DNA of 64,000 nt from Nothopassalora personata (GCA_033816765.1 CM066296.1:1426001-1490000); one strand, 5' to 3'. Counted from the stretch's first letter, positions 32,381-43,127 are shown. Notes: generated by a model from the letters alone, not told the origin. Numbers and translations: made by a program.

Positions 32381-34893
32381 ATGCTGTTTCGCATACCACA
32401 CCACGCGCGGGTGACTCTCTCACGGATTTCACGGACACTTCCGCCCCCAAACACTTTCCGGATCGCATGCGCAGCAACAATCCCAGCACCAGCAGCAGCA
32501 GCAGCAGCACCAGCAGCAGCAAGACGATTCACGAGCACGATGGGTAGAGACAAGAAAGCAGCGGTCACCGCCGGCGATGCTCGACCGCTTGAGCTGAACC
32601 CACCGCCAGACTTCTTCGCGACCAGAAACGCACTGTTCGACAAGCGACGAGCCGAGTACGACGAATGGGTAGCCAAGCAGCCACGTGACGACATCGAAAT
32701 CACGCTTCCCAATGGCAACAAGGTCCCAGGCAAGAGCTGGGAGACCACTCCAGCACAGATTGCACGTGATATGAGCAAGAGCTTGTACGAGCGCACCGTC
32801 ATTGCCAGGGTAGATGGAGAGCTATGGGACCTGCCGCGACCATTGGAGAAGAGCTGCCACCTCGAACTGCTGGACTTCGAACACCCCGAGGGAAAGAAGG
32901 TCTTCTGGCATAGCAGCGCACACATTCTTGGCGAGGCATCAGAGCGACGGTTCGGCTGCTCGCTATGCATTGGTCCACCGGTCGACGACGGCTTCTACTA
33001 CGAGATGGCCCTTCCCGACATGGCTGCTGTTTCTGAGGCAGACCACAAGCCCTTGAAGCAGATCGTGGAGAAGATCACCAAGGAGAAGCAGAAGTTCGAG
33101 CGACTCACCTTGACCAAGGAGGAGCTGCTCGAGATGTTCTCCTACAACAAGTACAAGCAGCACATCATCAACGACAAGATCCCAGACGGCACCTCCACCA
33201 CCGTCTACCGGAACGGACCTCTCATCGATCTGTGCAGAGGACCTCACGTCGAGCACACTGGCCGGATAAAGGCATTCGAGATCATGAAGAACTCGGCCAG
33301 CTATTTTCTGGGCGATGCGAAGAACGACAGCCTGCAGAGAATATACGGTGTGTCGTTCCCAGACAAGAAGCAGCTCGACGAGCACAAGCATATGCTCGAG
33401 GAGGCAGCGAAGCGCGATCACCGCAAGATCGGCCAGGAGCAGGACCTGTTCTTCTTCGACCAGATGTCGCCGGGATCCGCGTTCTGGCTGCCACGCGGTA
33501 TGATTATCTTCAATGCGCTCCAATCATATATTCGCGAAGAGTACTGGAAGCGCGAATACCAGGAGGTTCAGTCACCGAACATGTACGACTCCGCCCTGTG
33601 GAAGCAGTCTGGCCACTGGCAGCACTACAAGGATGACATGTTCACCTTCAGTGTTGAGAAGAACGAGTGGGCTCTCAAGCCTATGAACTGCCCAGGTCAC
33701 GCTCTTATCTTCGGTCACGGCGAGCGAAGCTACAGAGAACTGCCCATCCGCATGGCTGAGTTCGGTGTTCTTCATCGTAACGAGGCTTCTGGCGCTTTGA
33801 CGGGTCTCACCAGAGTACGACGTTTCGTTCAGGACGACACTCACATCTTCTGCACCGAGGCCCAGATCGGTCAGGAAATTGAGGGTCTATTTGACCTCAT
33901 GACTGCTGTATACGGCCTCTTCGGCTTCACCTTCAAGATGAAGCTTTCTACCCGTCCTGAGGGCCATCTTGGTGATGTTGCCACCTGGGACCGCGCTGAA
34001 GCCCAACTCACCAAGGCGCTTGACGAGTTCAAGGCCAAGAGCGGCACCCAGTGGGAGCTCAATCCAGGTGATGGCGCTTTCTATGGGCCGAAGATCGACA
34101 TCACCATCAGCGACGCCCTGCGACGAGAATTCCAATGTGCCACCATTCAGCTTGACTTCCAGCTTCCACAGCAATTCAACCTGGAGTACCGTTCCGAGGA
34201 GAAGGCGGTTGCCTCCACCAAGGCTGAAGCCCAAGTCAATGGCGATGCGAAGGCTGCCGAGGAGGCACCCAAGGTAGCAGACGGCGAGAAGACTGAGGAG
34301 AAGCTTGTCATCCGATCCGCACCAGACGCTCGGCCGGACTCCTCAGCAGCACCTAAGAGTGAGGCTTCCTACCGCCGCGAGCTCACCCCTGGCTGCCAAC
34401 GCCCGGTCATGATTCACCGTGCCATATACGGATCATTTGAGCGGTTCATCGCCATCCTTATCGAGCACTTCGGGGGCAAGTGGCCGTTCTGGCTCTCGCC
34501 TCGCCAGATCCTGATCGTTCCTGTCATGCCTTCTGCCAACGACTACGTGCTTGAGCTACAGAAGCTATTCCGTGCACAGAAGATGCATGTCGACATTGAC
34601 ATTACTGGCAACACTATGCAGAAGAAGATTCGCACTGGTCAGCTTCAGCAGTACAACTTCATCTTCGTTGTCGGTGCTCAGGAGAAGGAGAACAGAGCTG
34701 TCAACATCAGAAACAGGTACGTGGACGTCCATGAGCTTTTGTTGAGCGACAGGTCGACTAACAGAATCACAGAGACGATCCCGAGACCCAAAAGCTGGGC
34801 GAGCTGGTCCCAGTCGAAAAGGCCATTCAGCTGCTCTGCAAGCTACGCGACGAGCGGCTCCGTGATAGTTCGTTGTCAAAGCTTGCAGAGTAA
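32381..34893 (+). CDS. Threonyl-tRNA synthetase, probably cytosolic and mitochondrial
   Basis: Exons 32381-34716 and 34773-34893 (56-nt intron) give 818 residues. A TGS domain (about 115-180) and the SAD editing-type domain (about 270-330) precede the class II core. The three zinc ligands of ThrRS are visible: Cys in MNCPGH, His in DDTHIFC and His in [15 protein letters not shown]. The C-terminus is the anticodon-binding domain ([15 protein letters not shown]). The first 53 residues are Arg/Ala/Ser-rich and end ARRFTSTM, like a mitochondrial presequence; a second ATG at 32540 (MGRDKK) would start the cytosolic form. A charged insert of about 65 residues splits the core near 605-670. The final exon ends LSKLAE. 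Confidence 0.94.
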
Positions 34894-35096
34894 GTGGTGA
34901 GGCAGCCTTTGTTGCGTTCCCAGCTCTGACGAGACTAATGTAGACCACCTATACTAGTCGAGCTTGGAGCTTTGTGGATCTGTTTTGGCCGATCTGGTGG
35001 CGGTAGGCTTTCCTGTCCGTCCAACTTGAAGATGCTACACTGACCCAGCGGCTATGTCGACTAAACAAGAGACCTCACCTGTGACGTGCTTCACTT
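34894..35096. other. ThrRS 3' flank
   Basis: The bases after the chosen TAA read GTAAGT when started two bases earlier, and ACTAATGTAG follows 50 bp on, so an extra 54-nt intron is conceivable. The added exon would not resemble ThrRS, so the TAA at 34891-34893 was kept. Confidence 0.4.
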
Positions 35097-35381
35097 TCAT
35101 ACTGCGCATCTCTCTGGACCGCTTCCACGATTGTGTTGTCGGCGTCGTAATGGCCGTGCACGCAGCTGGTGACTTTTCTCTTTGAACCATTGTGGTAGCA
35201 ATGCTTCGTGAAGTACGCGCCATACGCGGGTGATGGGTGGTTGGTAGTTGCAAGCGTGTTGCTTAGGTGTCATGATTTGGCGGCAAAGGATGTCGGTGTT
35301 GGTGTGGGACTTTCTGTCGTCCATTACGAGCTGTCCTATCTTGGACCAGAACGAGAGTGGGAGGTCGAGGAGGCTTTTGCG
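35097..35381 (-). pseudogene. F-box-like family fragment, copy 4 (minus strand)
   Basis: Directly after a possible splice acceptor (TAG at 35384-35382) the minus strand reads RKSLLDLPLSFWSKIGQLVMDD and, in the same frame, NYQPPITRVWRVLHEALLPQWF. This has the same architecture as copy 1 at 23.6 kb (LLELPAVVWLEIGRQVIDN then QPSITRICRALGHELLPYF). Downstream the frame turns into a basic low-complexity tail, while the next frame reads VTSCVHGHYDADNTIVEAV, so a frameshift is likely. An upstream ORF (35623-35396, from an ATG) may be its first exon. Confidence 0.55.
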
Positions 35382-35399
35382 CTACCATTGTGGGCAGAG

Positions 35400-36624
35400 G
35401 ATGGCGTGAGTAGAGTGTGTACATTGCACTGACGTTTGAGTTGTGCTGAAAGGGAACCTCGTTGCGAGACTTGTAGTCTTGCTTCTTCTTTAGTGAGCGC
35501 GCCAGCTTCGTGCCGCGGAGCTGGCGTTGCGTATTTGAAGTTGGGAGGATATGTGGAATTTTGCAGTGTTTGCAGATCTTGGGCTGTCACCTGTAGAAGC
35601 GGCGCACATCTTGCACCTTGCATTTCTGAAACGGCGTGGCGTAAGCAACAAGCCTACTTCTACAGCTCTCGCGATTGGACGACACCAAGACATCATCCCA
35701 AGATCACAAACATGCCGAAGCGAAAGATAGCAGACACGGGCCTGGAGGTGGAGGACGTCGAGGCGGACTCCTATCGCATGTGTGGATTTCGACGCGCTAT
35801 ACGCACTCTGTGTGTTCTCTGTCTACGAGAGCTTAGATGAACTTGTGTGCCTGGAGGAAGGAGAAGCTGAGCGAGCGCGGCGCCCAAGTCAGCATGACTG
35901 GATGTTATTCAACAGGACGAATCCCCGTTGTGGTGACGGGTTTGGATCATCGAATCCGTGTATGAGCTCAATAACGTCGACCGCAGATTTGATGTCTGTG
36001 CTGAGCGCATGTGCAAGCCAGCCGTGCATGAGGTTTGCCTCGAGATCGATAGCTGGAAGGCCATCGTCGATCGAAGTTGTCCCAAGCGGGCCGGAAGCCA
36101 TGGCCTTTTGTGATGGTCCGTGGTAATCGTGTGTGGTCATGGATTGGTAGAGCAGCCAACTGCTCGTTCTGCTCGGTTAACAGCTGTTATGTAGACGTCG
36201 ACATACCTGTAGATTACCCTCGTCTGGGTTGCACGGGCATGAGCAATCTTGCGAAGTATGTCTTCTGGTGTAAGCTTTCTGCGAGATGAGACCACTACGT
36301 GTGTTGGCCGTGAAGAGCTCTATTTTGGACTTCATAGCGATGCTCATATACCCGTGCTTGGCGCCGAGCAAACACCGGACTTGTTGTTGGACAACATCTG
36401 CAGAAGAATCTCTTGGCTTCCGACAGAACTCCATGATTCTGGTACGCCCGTCGTCGTCGTTGAGCGAGACCTGCTGACGACTTGCGCCACGTTGCTTTAC
36501 ATCTATGCCGGCAATCCACCCTGATAGCACTGGCTCGTGATTGGAGCACTACCAGCACTCGCATCAGTCGTACTACACATATGTCAGTCTCAATAAGCTC
36601 AAACACCTTCAAGACCGTAGTGAC
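35400..36624. other. Region with short unassigned ORFs
   Basis: Besides the possible first exon above, the ATG ORFs at 35712-35837 (plus), 36140-35889 (minus, 83 codons) and 36249-36524 (plus, open frame) carry no domain I recognise. No gene is called. Confidence 0.4.
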
Positions 36625-37422
36625 TCACCACCTCGGAACCAACAACAACTCAGCACAGCCCTCTGGCGTGGTACCCTCCCTGTTCCTATAGAACAGTTTG
36701 GGTCCATAGCTGTTACCCTGTTTGGACGTCAGCTCTTCCTGCTCCAGCAGCTGTTCTCCAGCCAACACGCCAGCACTCACCTCAATCCAGCATGTAAAGA
36801 ACGTCCCAAAGACATCCGTACTGTCCTCCTGATTATCATACCCCAATCTCACAATCCCCTCCTCCCCAGCCTCGAGCTTCAAGCCACTCGTTGGGAACCC
36901 CGGACCACAATCATCAACATCCCCCGTCCATCCCACATCTCGTCTCCCCTCGTCGTCAATCTCCCACTTCGGCGCAATCAAGAATGAACCACCTAAAACC
37001 GCAGAACTCGTCATCGTGTACCCATCCTCGCCAGCATTGGGATAGCTGGCGTTAAGAGACCAGCGATTGTAGCCACACTGGTCTTGACCTGTGCAGTGAG
37101 TTCCAATGTAGGATGTAAAAGCTAGAGGGACCTTAGCGTCACGAGCAGGGAGAGAGTTGCACGCCAACATCGACGACTCCAGAAAGGCGCACTTACTGAA
37201 TCGATTGAAGCAGTCGGATGTGTATGTCCCTGCCTCGCGACCGCTAGAGGCAGCAAGAGGTTGGCTGCGGTCGATGGCGGAGTTGGGGTAGGGGCCGGTG
37301 AGGTTGCCGGAGGTGATGTAGGGGTAGAAGACGAAAGTTTGGGAGGAAGAGAGGGCTTGGGCTGTTGTTGAGGCTACTAGGGTGGCGAGGGTGAGGAGGA
37401 TGGAGGAGATTGTTGAAGGCAT
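36625..37422 (-). CDS. Secreted cysteine-containing protein, unknown function
   Basis: A single-exon ORF of 265 residues. A signal peptide is evident (MPSTISSILLTLATLVASTTAQA). The mature protein has eight cysteines, an even number fitting disulfide bonds (SDCF, KCAF, ACNS, HCTG, QCGY, DCGP, TCWI, GCAE), and several N-glycosylation sequons. No catalytic motif or known domain is apparent. It is likely extracellular. Intact frame and typical codon use support a real gene. No neighbour suggests a role. Confidence 0.75.
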   Translation of the reverse strand: MPSTISSILLTLATLVASTTAQALSSSQTFVFYPYITSGNLTGPYPNSAIDRSQPLAASSGREAGTYTSDCFNRFSKCAFLESSMLACNSLPARDAKVPLAFTSYIGTHCTGQDQCGYNRWSLNASYPNAGEDGYTMTSSAVLGGSFLIAPKWEIDDEGRRDVGWTGDVDDCGPGFPTSGLKLEAGEEGIVRLGYDNQEDSTDVFGTFFTCWIEVSAGVLAGEQLLEQEELTSKQGNSYGPKLFYRNREGTTPEGCAELLLVPRW

Positions 37423-38268
37423 GTTGGGCTGATCGTCGGCGATGTTAGGTATATGTGTGAGCTGAAGATGATTGTGGTGATGGTGTGGGAGTCCTTATAG
37501 TATTATTGCCTTTCGTTTAGCCCACTCGATGCCTACAGTGGGTCGATGTTACATGCGGAATGCTGAAGGATCTTGTATCCTGCAAAAGTCCTTCCAGATC
37601 CGGGAAGCTGAGGCTGCTGGTGGGTCGAGCGGCAGAAAATAGCATCGCAATATGTACTAGCGTAGATCGCTTCTCTTCGCTTCAGGATTCTTTGCACTTC
37701 GAGGTCCGCAATCACGAACGAGCGGCCCATGAATTCGGTGAGGGTGGAGTTTTGGATGTTCCTTCAATGGCCAGATCTGTGCAGTCGACCTTTGCTTGGG
37801 CGGATTGTGGTCTGTCTGCGCCACCATCGATAACGCGCTTCCGGTGTTGCGAAGAGAAGGCAGGCTTTGATGCGAGAAAACCCGTTGGCTGGCCGTCAGT
37901 AGTATACACAAGTCTTCTCGTGATCTACATCTATGATACATTCCATCTCTGGTCGATGCCCAGCACTCCATGGCGGAGTGATGTTTGCGGCATACGATAG
38001 ACCGCTTGGCGGTGTCGTGGACCTCGAAGTCGACCCTGCTCCACATTGATGCTATGATATGCATCATGGAGGTACAGGTGCTCGGCGCGTCACTGTATGC
38101 CATCTACTGCGGTCTGGAAATTGGACCCTATGTCCGTCAATGCGTGAAGACCGCTGTCTGTCTCCCATCGCGGTGTCTTGCCTCGTGTCATCATTCTGGT
38201 TGAGTGGGGTGCTCTTTGGTGATCTCGCCACTATCGCCTCTTCTCTTTACCCAGTCGCAATGCTCTTC
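37423..38268. other. Intergenic region
   Basis: About 850 bp with overlapping short ORFs on both strands, none with recognisable features. It lies between the promoter side of the secreted-protein gene and the 3' end of COA6. Confidence 0.5.
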
Positions 38269-38675
38269 TCACTTCGACCCGATGTCCATTCCCTGCGCAC
38301 CTTCCGCGTTCAACTTCTTGATAGTCTGATCTCTTTGATGCTCCATCACTCGCCTCTTCTTGAAATATGTGACCTGCATATTGCATTAGCAACTCTTCCC
38401 CAACCATTGAGAGGTCTCTCTGGTTGTCCACTTACCCAACTTCCCTGACAAACCTTTTCAAACTCCCTCAGTTCAGGCATGCACACTTGCCTCGCCTTCT
38501 CATCTTGCTTCACACTGTCGATGATGTCGTTCCTGTCCAAACACTTGAAGAAGTTATCCCGCCCCTCCCAGCATTGTGCCCGTGCTGTTCTATCTGGTGC
38601 GATGTATCCGCCGTCTTTGGAAGGTTCGGGCGCTGCGGGCGTTGGTTGCGACGCTGTTGATGAGAACCACCCCAT
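38269..38675 (-). CDS. Cytochrome c oxidase assembly factor 6 (COA6)
   Basis: Exons 38675-38436 and 38373-38269 (minus; 62-nt GTAAGT...CAG intron) give 114 residues. The paired-cysteine pattern is clear: CWEGRDNFFKC (C-x9-C), then CMPELREFEKVC (C-x10-C), followed by GSWVTYFKKRRVMEHQRDQ. This is COA6, a small intermembrane-space protein that takes part in copper delivery to the CuA site of cytochrome oxidase. The start is the ATG of MGWFSS; an upstream in-frame extension carries no conserved features. The short C-terminal exon is often missed by ORF-based annotation. Confidence 0.93.
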
Positions 38676-39039
38676 ACTGGGCGATGTGGATAGGATGTAA
38701 TGGATGGGACCAGATATCTTGTGTCTCGTGTGGCGGTGATGGTGTTGTGGTGTAAATGATATGAGCAAAGATGGTGGAAATGCAGTGGTTTGTGTCGAAG
38801 GCGATCTTCATGCACGTCACGAAGCTCGAAGATAGACTTAGGACACACAGAGGTTAAAGAATCAACACATAAAGTAGCCAATGATCATGGGGCAATAGAG
38901 CGACGAATGTCACTCAAGTTATCTTGGTGGAGTGGCTAACGACAAAAACTTTAACCATGATACGATATGGAAATGTATCTCATACTCTAGCAAGCGCCAA
39001 AAATCATCAATCATCTGCCATGAGTTCTAGAAACCCATG

Positions 39040-39270
39040 CGCCGTGCTGACAAGAGGGGGATTCGAACCCCTGAGATTCGAATTAGCGATTACACACACA
39101 TTGTCATCAGCCAAAGGCGAACTAACCCGCGGGCAAAGCCCATGAGAATACTACTCAATTGGATTGAGCAAGCTGAAGCTTCTGAAGCAGAGGTTAGACA
39201 TAGGTCGTAAACTTGGCCGTGGAGACACCCACGAGTCACACGCCATAACCACTCGGCCTGCAAGACAGTT
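39040..39270 (-). ncRNA. tRNA-like sequence with widely separated A and B boxes (probable tRNA relic or SINE-like)
   Basis: On the minus strand GGCCGAGTGGTTATGGCG (about 39258-39241) is a perfect type-II tRNA D-arm/A box, and GGTTCGAATCC (39069-39059) is a perfect T-arm/B box, but they are about 180 nt apart. The candidate 5' and 3' acceptor strands do not pair, so a functional intron-containing tRNA-Ser/Leu is unlikely. A dead tRNA split by an insertion, or a tRNA-derived short element, fits better. Confidence 0.35.
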
Positions 39271-40293
39271 AGAATTTCATCAACATTTGATGCAATCGTT
39301 GAAACTGACCATCTTGCCAAATGTGCAAGCACAATCTATTGCTTTATGATGGCCAGTGACCCTTCAGTAATACATGTAGCTTTATAATTGCAAGCTCGAC
39401 TCGAAAGCTTGTCCTCGTGATGCTCAATTTTGGCCAGCCTTGGAAAGTGGATGACAAATTGCATAATCCAGTATCCGTCTTGCCACTCTCAGGATATGTA
39501 TATCACCTCTTTGGTGTGGAGCAGTAAAGATGAAAGAATTGACTTCATATCTCGCCCGCGGAACTCTTCGTCTTTCTGGGCGCCTCGTGTGCTACTCTCC
39601 GACTCAAGGTCTATAGTAGGCACATGCATCTTCATCGTTTCAGTCATTCTTCACCATGAACGTGACATTCAACAACCACAGCCACCTCATCCCAGCAGAG
39701 ATATCTTCGAGGCTGTGGCACCAGGTTGGACACAAGTTTCGGCCTTGGACACTTCTTCGTCCGAACTTTTCCCGCTCTTAGAACGTGGGCGCAACTACAA
39801 TATTCTGACGAGCTTGGCCGTGCTCCATAGGTTCGCGAGCACACGTACCACGAGACTCTGCAATATAGGAGTGGTTATGCATCCCTTCCCAGGTCAAGCT
39901 TCGCGACACAACTACACCGGAAGGCAGTCGTTTCCACGAGATACTATGTGCGAGTGAGGAGATCAAGTACAACGACGACTCCGGTGAGGTCTTTGGAGCA
40001 TCCTGTGAGGAGCCTGATCTAATTGGAGCTACATGCTGGGGCCGGAAGATCAGCCTCATCATCTGCAGCTGATACAGGCTCTCGAAGACGCGCGCCCGCC
40101 TGGACACGAGTCTTGACATTGCTACTTCAATCAACATCCGCTCCAACACGATCAAGTGGTAGTCCGATGCCAGAATCTAGCGGATCAGCCATGCCCACGA
40201 GCCATTACGAACCAACGCGAACGCAGCGGAGACGATCCTCGGTCTCGAGCATACACACGTCGCTAATTCCCGTCCGTGGCATCTCAAAGCATC
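39271..40293. other. Region with coding traces but no intact gene
   Basis: Between about 39780 and 40070 one plus frame reads like protein (SEEIKYNDDSGEVFGASCEE and DLIGATCWGRKISLIICS), but it is bounded by stops and shifts frame. This suggests an old gene relic. No family is recognised. Confidence 0.35.
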
Positions 40294-41487
40294 TCAAACC
40301 TCAATCGCATCATACTCCTCCTGCCGCCTCCTTTGATTCTCCAACCTCTCCATCAGATTCTTCTTCACAAGCCCGACAACTTCCACATAATGCTCATCAT
40401 CAGTGCCCTTCCATTTATCAAACTGTATGACATCCTCGAGAGCGACCACCCTCCTATCCACAATTTCCTTTCTGTTCTTCGCTACCGCCACCAGCAGTGG
40501 TTCCAAGGCATACGCAAGTTCGTCGTCCGACACATCATTCAGCAGACCAGTGATCCTAAAGCTTCTGAGCTCTCTGGCAGCGCCGAGGATAATGCACACC
40601 TTTCGCAGCCCGACGAGGCTAGTGACGTACAGGCTGAAGTGGCGGATGTACTTCAGGGAGCTGGCAAGACGGGCTAAGATTTTCGGAACTTGGAGGATGC
40701 TGCCATGGGTGAAAGAAAAGGTGTTGTCGGCGTATAAGATTGGCGTGGCCTCGACGTTGATTTGATGGCACGTGCGGAGGATCTGAGGACACAGTTGTGC
40801 TTTGGGTCCTTTTTTTGTGGTCCGTTTCAGCACGATGGCTTCGCTTCTCTTGTCCTTGTAGCCCAGGTGGAGAGGGTGGTGCTCATCCTCGAGGAGAATG
40901 GAGTATATCCGATTGCGAAGCTCAGGAGGTAAGTCTAGGAATCGGAATGGTTTGCGGTTCTCATCAGCGAACCTTGTAGTGTTGTCGAGCAGCCATCGTT
41001 TACTTCGCAGGCGACGGGTGGTTGGAGCTTCGATCTCAGAGTCTGGTGAGTCCTCTGAGTCCGAAGTGTCGCTGAAGGAATCATCGCTGGAGGAATCATC
41101 CTTATCATCTGACAAGTAGCATTTGCTCCGTGTATGGTGAGCTGGTGACGAATCAGCTGGACCGGTCGGCGAGCCTGCACATTCGGGAGTCTCTGCAGAG
41201 AATCGATCTGTGTGGTCAAGCAGCCACCGCTTGCTTCGCAGACGACGGGCGGGCAATGGCTTTGGCTCTGACTCTAGTTCAGAGTCGGATAGGTCTTTCA
41301 GGATGGAAGGCTTTCCATGAAAGCGCTGTGTGTTGTCAAGCAGCCATCGCTTGCTTCTTAAACGGCGAGTCGACGGCATCTCTGTCAACGCGTCGTGAGA
41401 ATCTTCTGACTCCGGCGTTGAGGCGAAGAACCTGTTCGTGTTCTCGAGCAGCCAGCTCTTGCTTCGAAGACGGCGAGCGGGCGACAT
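40294..41487 (-). CDS. 2EXR-like protein with four basic RRLRSKRWLLDNT repeats
   Basis: A single-exon ORF of 397 residues. The N-terminal half holds four copies of RRLRSK(R/S)WLL(D/E)(N/H)TxRF at residues 5-20, 41-56, 81-96 and 158-173, plus a degenerate one near 117-130, spaced 36-41 residues apart and joined by acidic Ser/Asp/Glu-rich linkers. Directly after the last repeat comes FRFLDLPPELRNRIYSILL (181-199), the 2EXR/F-box-like signature, and ILRTCHQINVEATPILYADNTF. The C-terminus is helical and ends in a charged ERLENQRRRQEEYD. The basic modules could be nuclear-localisation or nucleic-acid-binding units; that is a guess. No function is known. Confidence 0.75.
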   Translation of the reverse strand: MSPARRLRSKSWLLENTNRFFASTPESEDSHDALTEMPSTRRLRSKRWLLDNTQRFHGKPSILKDLSDSELESEPKPLPARRLRSKRWLLDHTDRFSAETPECAGSPTGPADSSPAHHTRSKCYLSDDKDDSSSDDSFSDTSDSEDSPDSEIEAPTTRRLRSKRWLLDNTTRFADENRKPFRFLDLPPELRNRIYSILLEDEHHPLHLGYKDKRSEAIVLKRTTKKGPKAQLCPQILRTCHQINVEATPILYADNTFSFTHGSILQVPKILARLASSLKYIRHFSLYVTSLVGLRKVCIILGAARELRSFRITGLLNDVSDDELAYALEPLLVAVAKNRKEIVDRRVVALEDVIQFDKWKGTDDEHYVEVVGLVKKNLMERLENQRRRQEEYDAIEV

Positions 41488-41543
41488 TTTCGATACTGTT
41501 CTGTCTTTTTCCTACTGAGTGCGGAAGGTGAGTTGGACGTATG

Positions 41544-41583
<40 letters not shown>

Positions 41584-42157
41584 CGAAATCGTGACTCTCA
41601 GGTGGACTTTGTCCTCAAACTTCAATGTCCTCAAAATATTGCGCGCTTTTCCCACAAAGTTGTAGTCCTCAGGCGTCAGCGAAGTCCTTTCGTCCAAGAA
41701 CGGAGGACATGAGGACGAAGCTGTCAGAGGAGAGGTAAAGACATCTCGAGACACGTACCGTCTGTGAAATAATGTTTGTCCAAAGCGTTCACTTACAAAT
41801 TGTTCGAGTATCGCTGGCATATGCTACACGTGGACGCCACCACACGGCTTACACAGATTCAGTTATCGACGGGGCCGTATACGAGCCAGAAGTAGGAGGA
41901 CAGCATAAGTAGATGCGTTGCGTCTTCTTGGAGAAACTGTCGGTCTGTGTCAAAGGGAATAATGGTCAGCATATGCGCCTTAATCAGAACGAACGAAATG
42001 AATATGCAACATAGTGTCTTCGTTTATTTTGTCCTCTTTGTCGGATGTGTGAAGCTTCACGCAACAGAGCATTATTCAGAGACAGGAAGTCACTGGCATG
42101 CAGCTTGACGTGCTCGGCACAGGACTGCTTAACCCTGGCCCATCGACTGTTGCCCTT
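41488..42157. other. Intergenic region
   Basis: About 670 bp containing the TA microsatellite and the presumed promoter of the repeat-protein gene. No supported gene. Confidence 0.5.
41547..41579. repeat. (TA)n microsatellite
   Basis: About 16 TA units, just upstream of the repeat-protein gene (its 5' side). Confidence 0.9.
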
Positions 42158-43127
42158 CTAAATCGCAAATACAGCCATCATCAGACCAAAGAGTGACACG
42201 GGCGCAGGACCGACAACAGTGGCCGCGTTCGTATTGACTGCTGCTGCGACCGACTCCGATGCTTGAGAAGATGCAGCGGGAGCGACTCCTCCAGCAGTTG
42301 GTCCTGTGCTTGCAGCTGGTATAGTAGCAGTGCCTGTGGTAGTGACCGAGGAAGAAGTATCGTCATCTGTGTGATCGTCATCTGTGTGGTCGTCATCCTC
42401 GCGGTGAAGCACGATCTGAGCAGCGCCCTCCGCGGCACATGTTCTGCTGTATGTTAGTCCCTTCGCTTATCCGACAGCTGATAAGAATACCTACATCTCA
42501 TCCTCATCATCACCGTTCGGACGGCAATTTTCATAGCCATCGGGCAGATTAGTCTCATCCACGTCGGTCTCAATCTCCCAATCGCCACCGTCAGCTACGC
42601 AGTATGGCGTATCGTCGTGAGTATGGCAGCCTGTCACAGCAGTCGGTGCACTGTTGCTGGTCGCACTAGCTGGCGCTGAGGCAGTGGCAGTCGCATACGA
42701 TGCTGAGACCGACTCTCCAGGGCCGAGAGCGGCGTGGCCGCACTGTTTTGCGACGCTGTTCACACCATTGCCGTAGTCTCCCCAGAGATCAGCATCGTCG
42801 GCGCAGGCCAAGCAATCGTTCAGTTGAGTGACCCAAGTCTGGTTGGAGCAGTAGCTGGTGCCTTGGTCGCCGGCGTCGACGATCGTATAGCCTGGATTAC
42901 ATGTCAGAGCTCGGAGTGATCTTCTGCTTACATACCCTGCTAAGGCTGATGAGATGTTGATATATACCGCACTTGGCATGACAACCGTAGTCGATTCCAT
43001 CGTTATCGTTGTTCTGTCGCTTCTCAAGTGCTGCTCGAAGTGTCTGGTCTGCTGGCGAAGCAATTCCGACAGCTGTGCAGAAGAAGCTGGCGAGAGTGGC
43101 GAGTGTGACGGCCCGAGCGGTGATCAT
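42158..43127 (-). CDS. Predicted secreted, GPI-anchored cysteine-containing protein
   Basis: Exons 43127-42968, 42891-42495 and 42446-42158 (minus; introns 76 and 48 nt) give 281 residues in one continuous frame. The signal peptide is MITARAVTLATLASFFCTAVG. The cysteine-rich part reads GCHAKC, SYCSNQTWVTQLNDCLACA, WGDYGNGVNSVAKQCG, a pattern seen in many uncharacterised fungal secreted proteins. A Ser/Thr/Ala-rich linker follows, and the protein ends in a short hydrophobic tail (SLFGLMMAVFAI), as in GPI-anchored wall proteins. An acidic His/Asp repeat (DDDHTDDDH) lies before the linker. Splice sites were placed by frame continuity; the first intron could instead be two. Confidence 0.7.

Noticed and set aside
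32487..32520. CAG-repeat-like tract as a separate repeat feature
   Set aside because: It is short and encodes the alanine-rich presequence of ThrRS; described with that gene.
34890..34943. Additional last intron in ThrRS
   Set aside because: Donor and acceptor look acceptable, but the branch site is only a few bases from the acceptor and the added exon does not resemble any ThrRS tail.
39059..39069. Intact tRNA gene on the minus strand
   Set aside because: The T-arm is perfect, but no D-arm lies at tRNA distance, and the acceptor strands near the distant A box do not pair.
41547..41579. (TA)n tract as an origin or promoter element
   Set aside because: It is a simple dinucleotide repeat with no further supporting signal.
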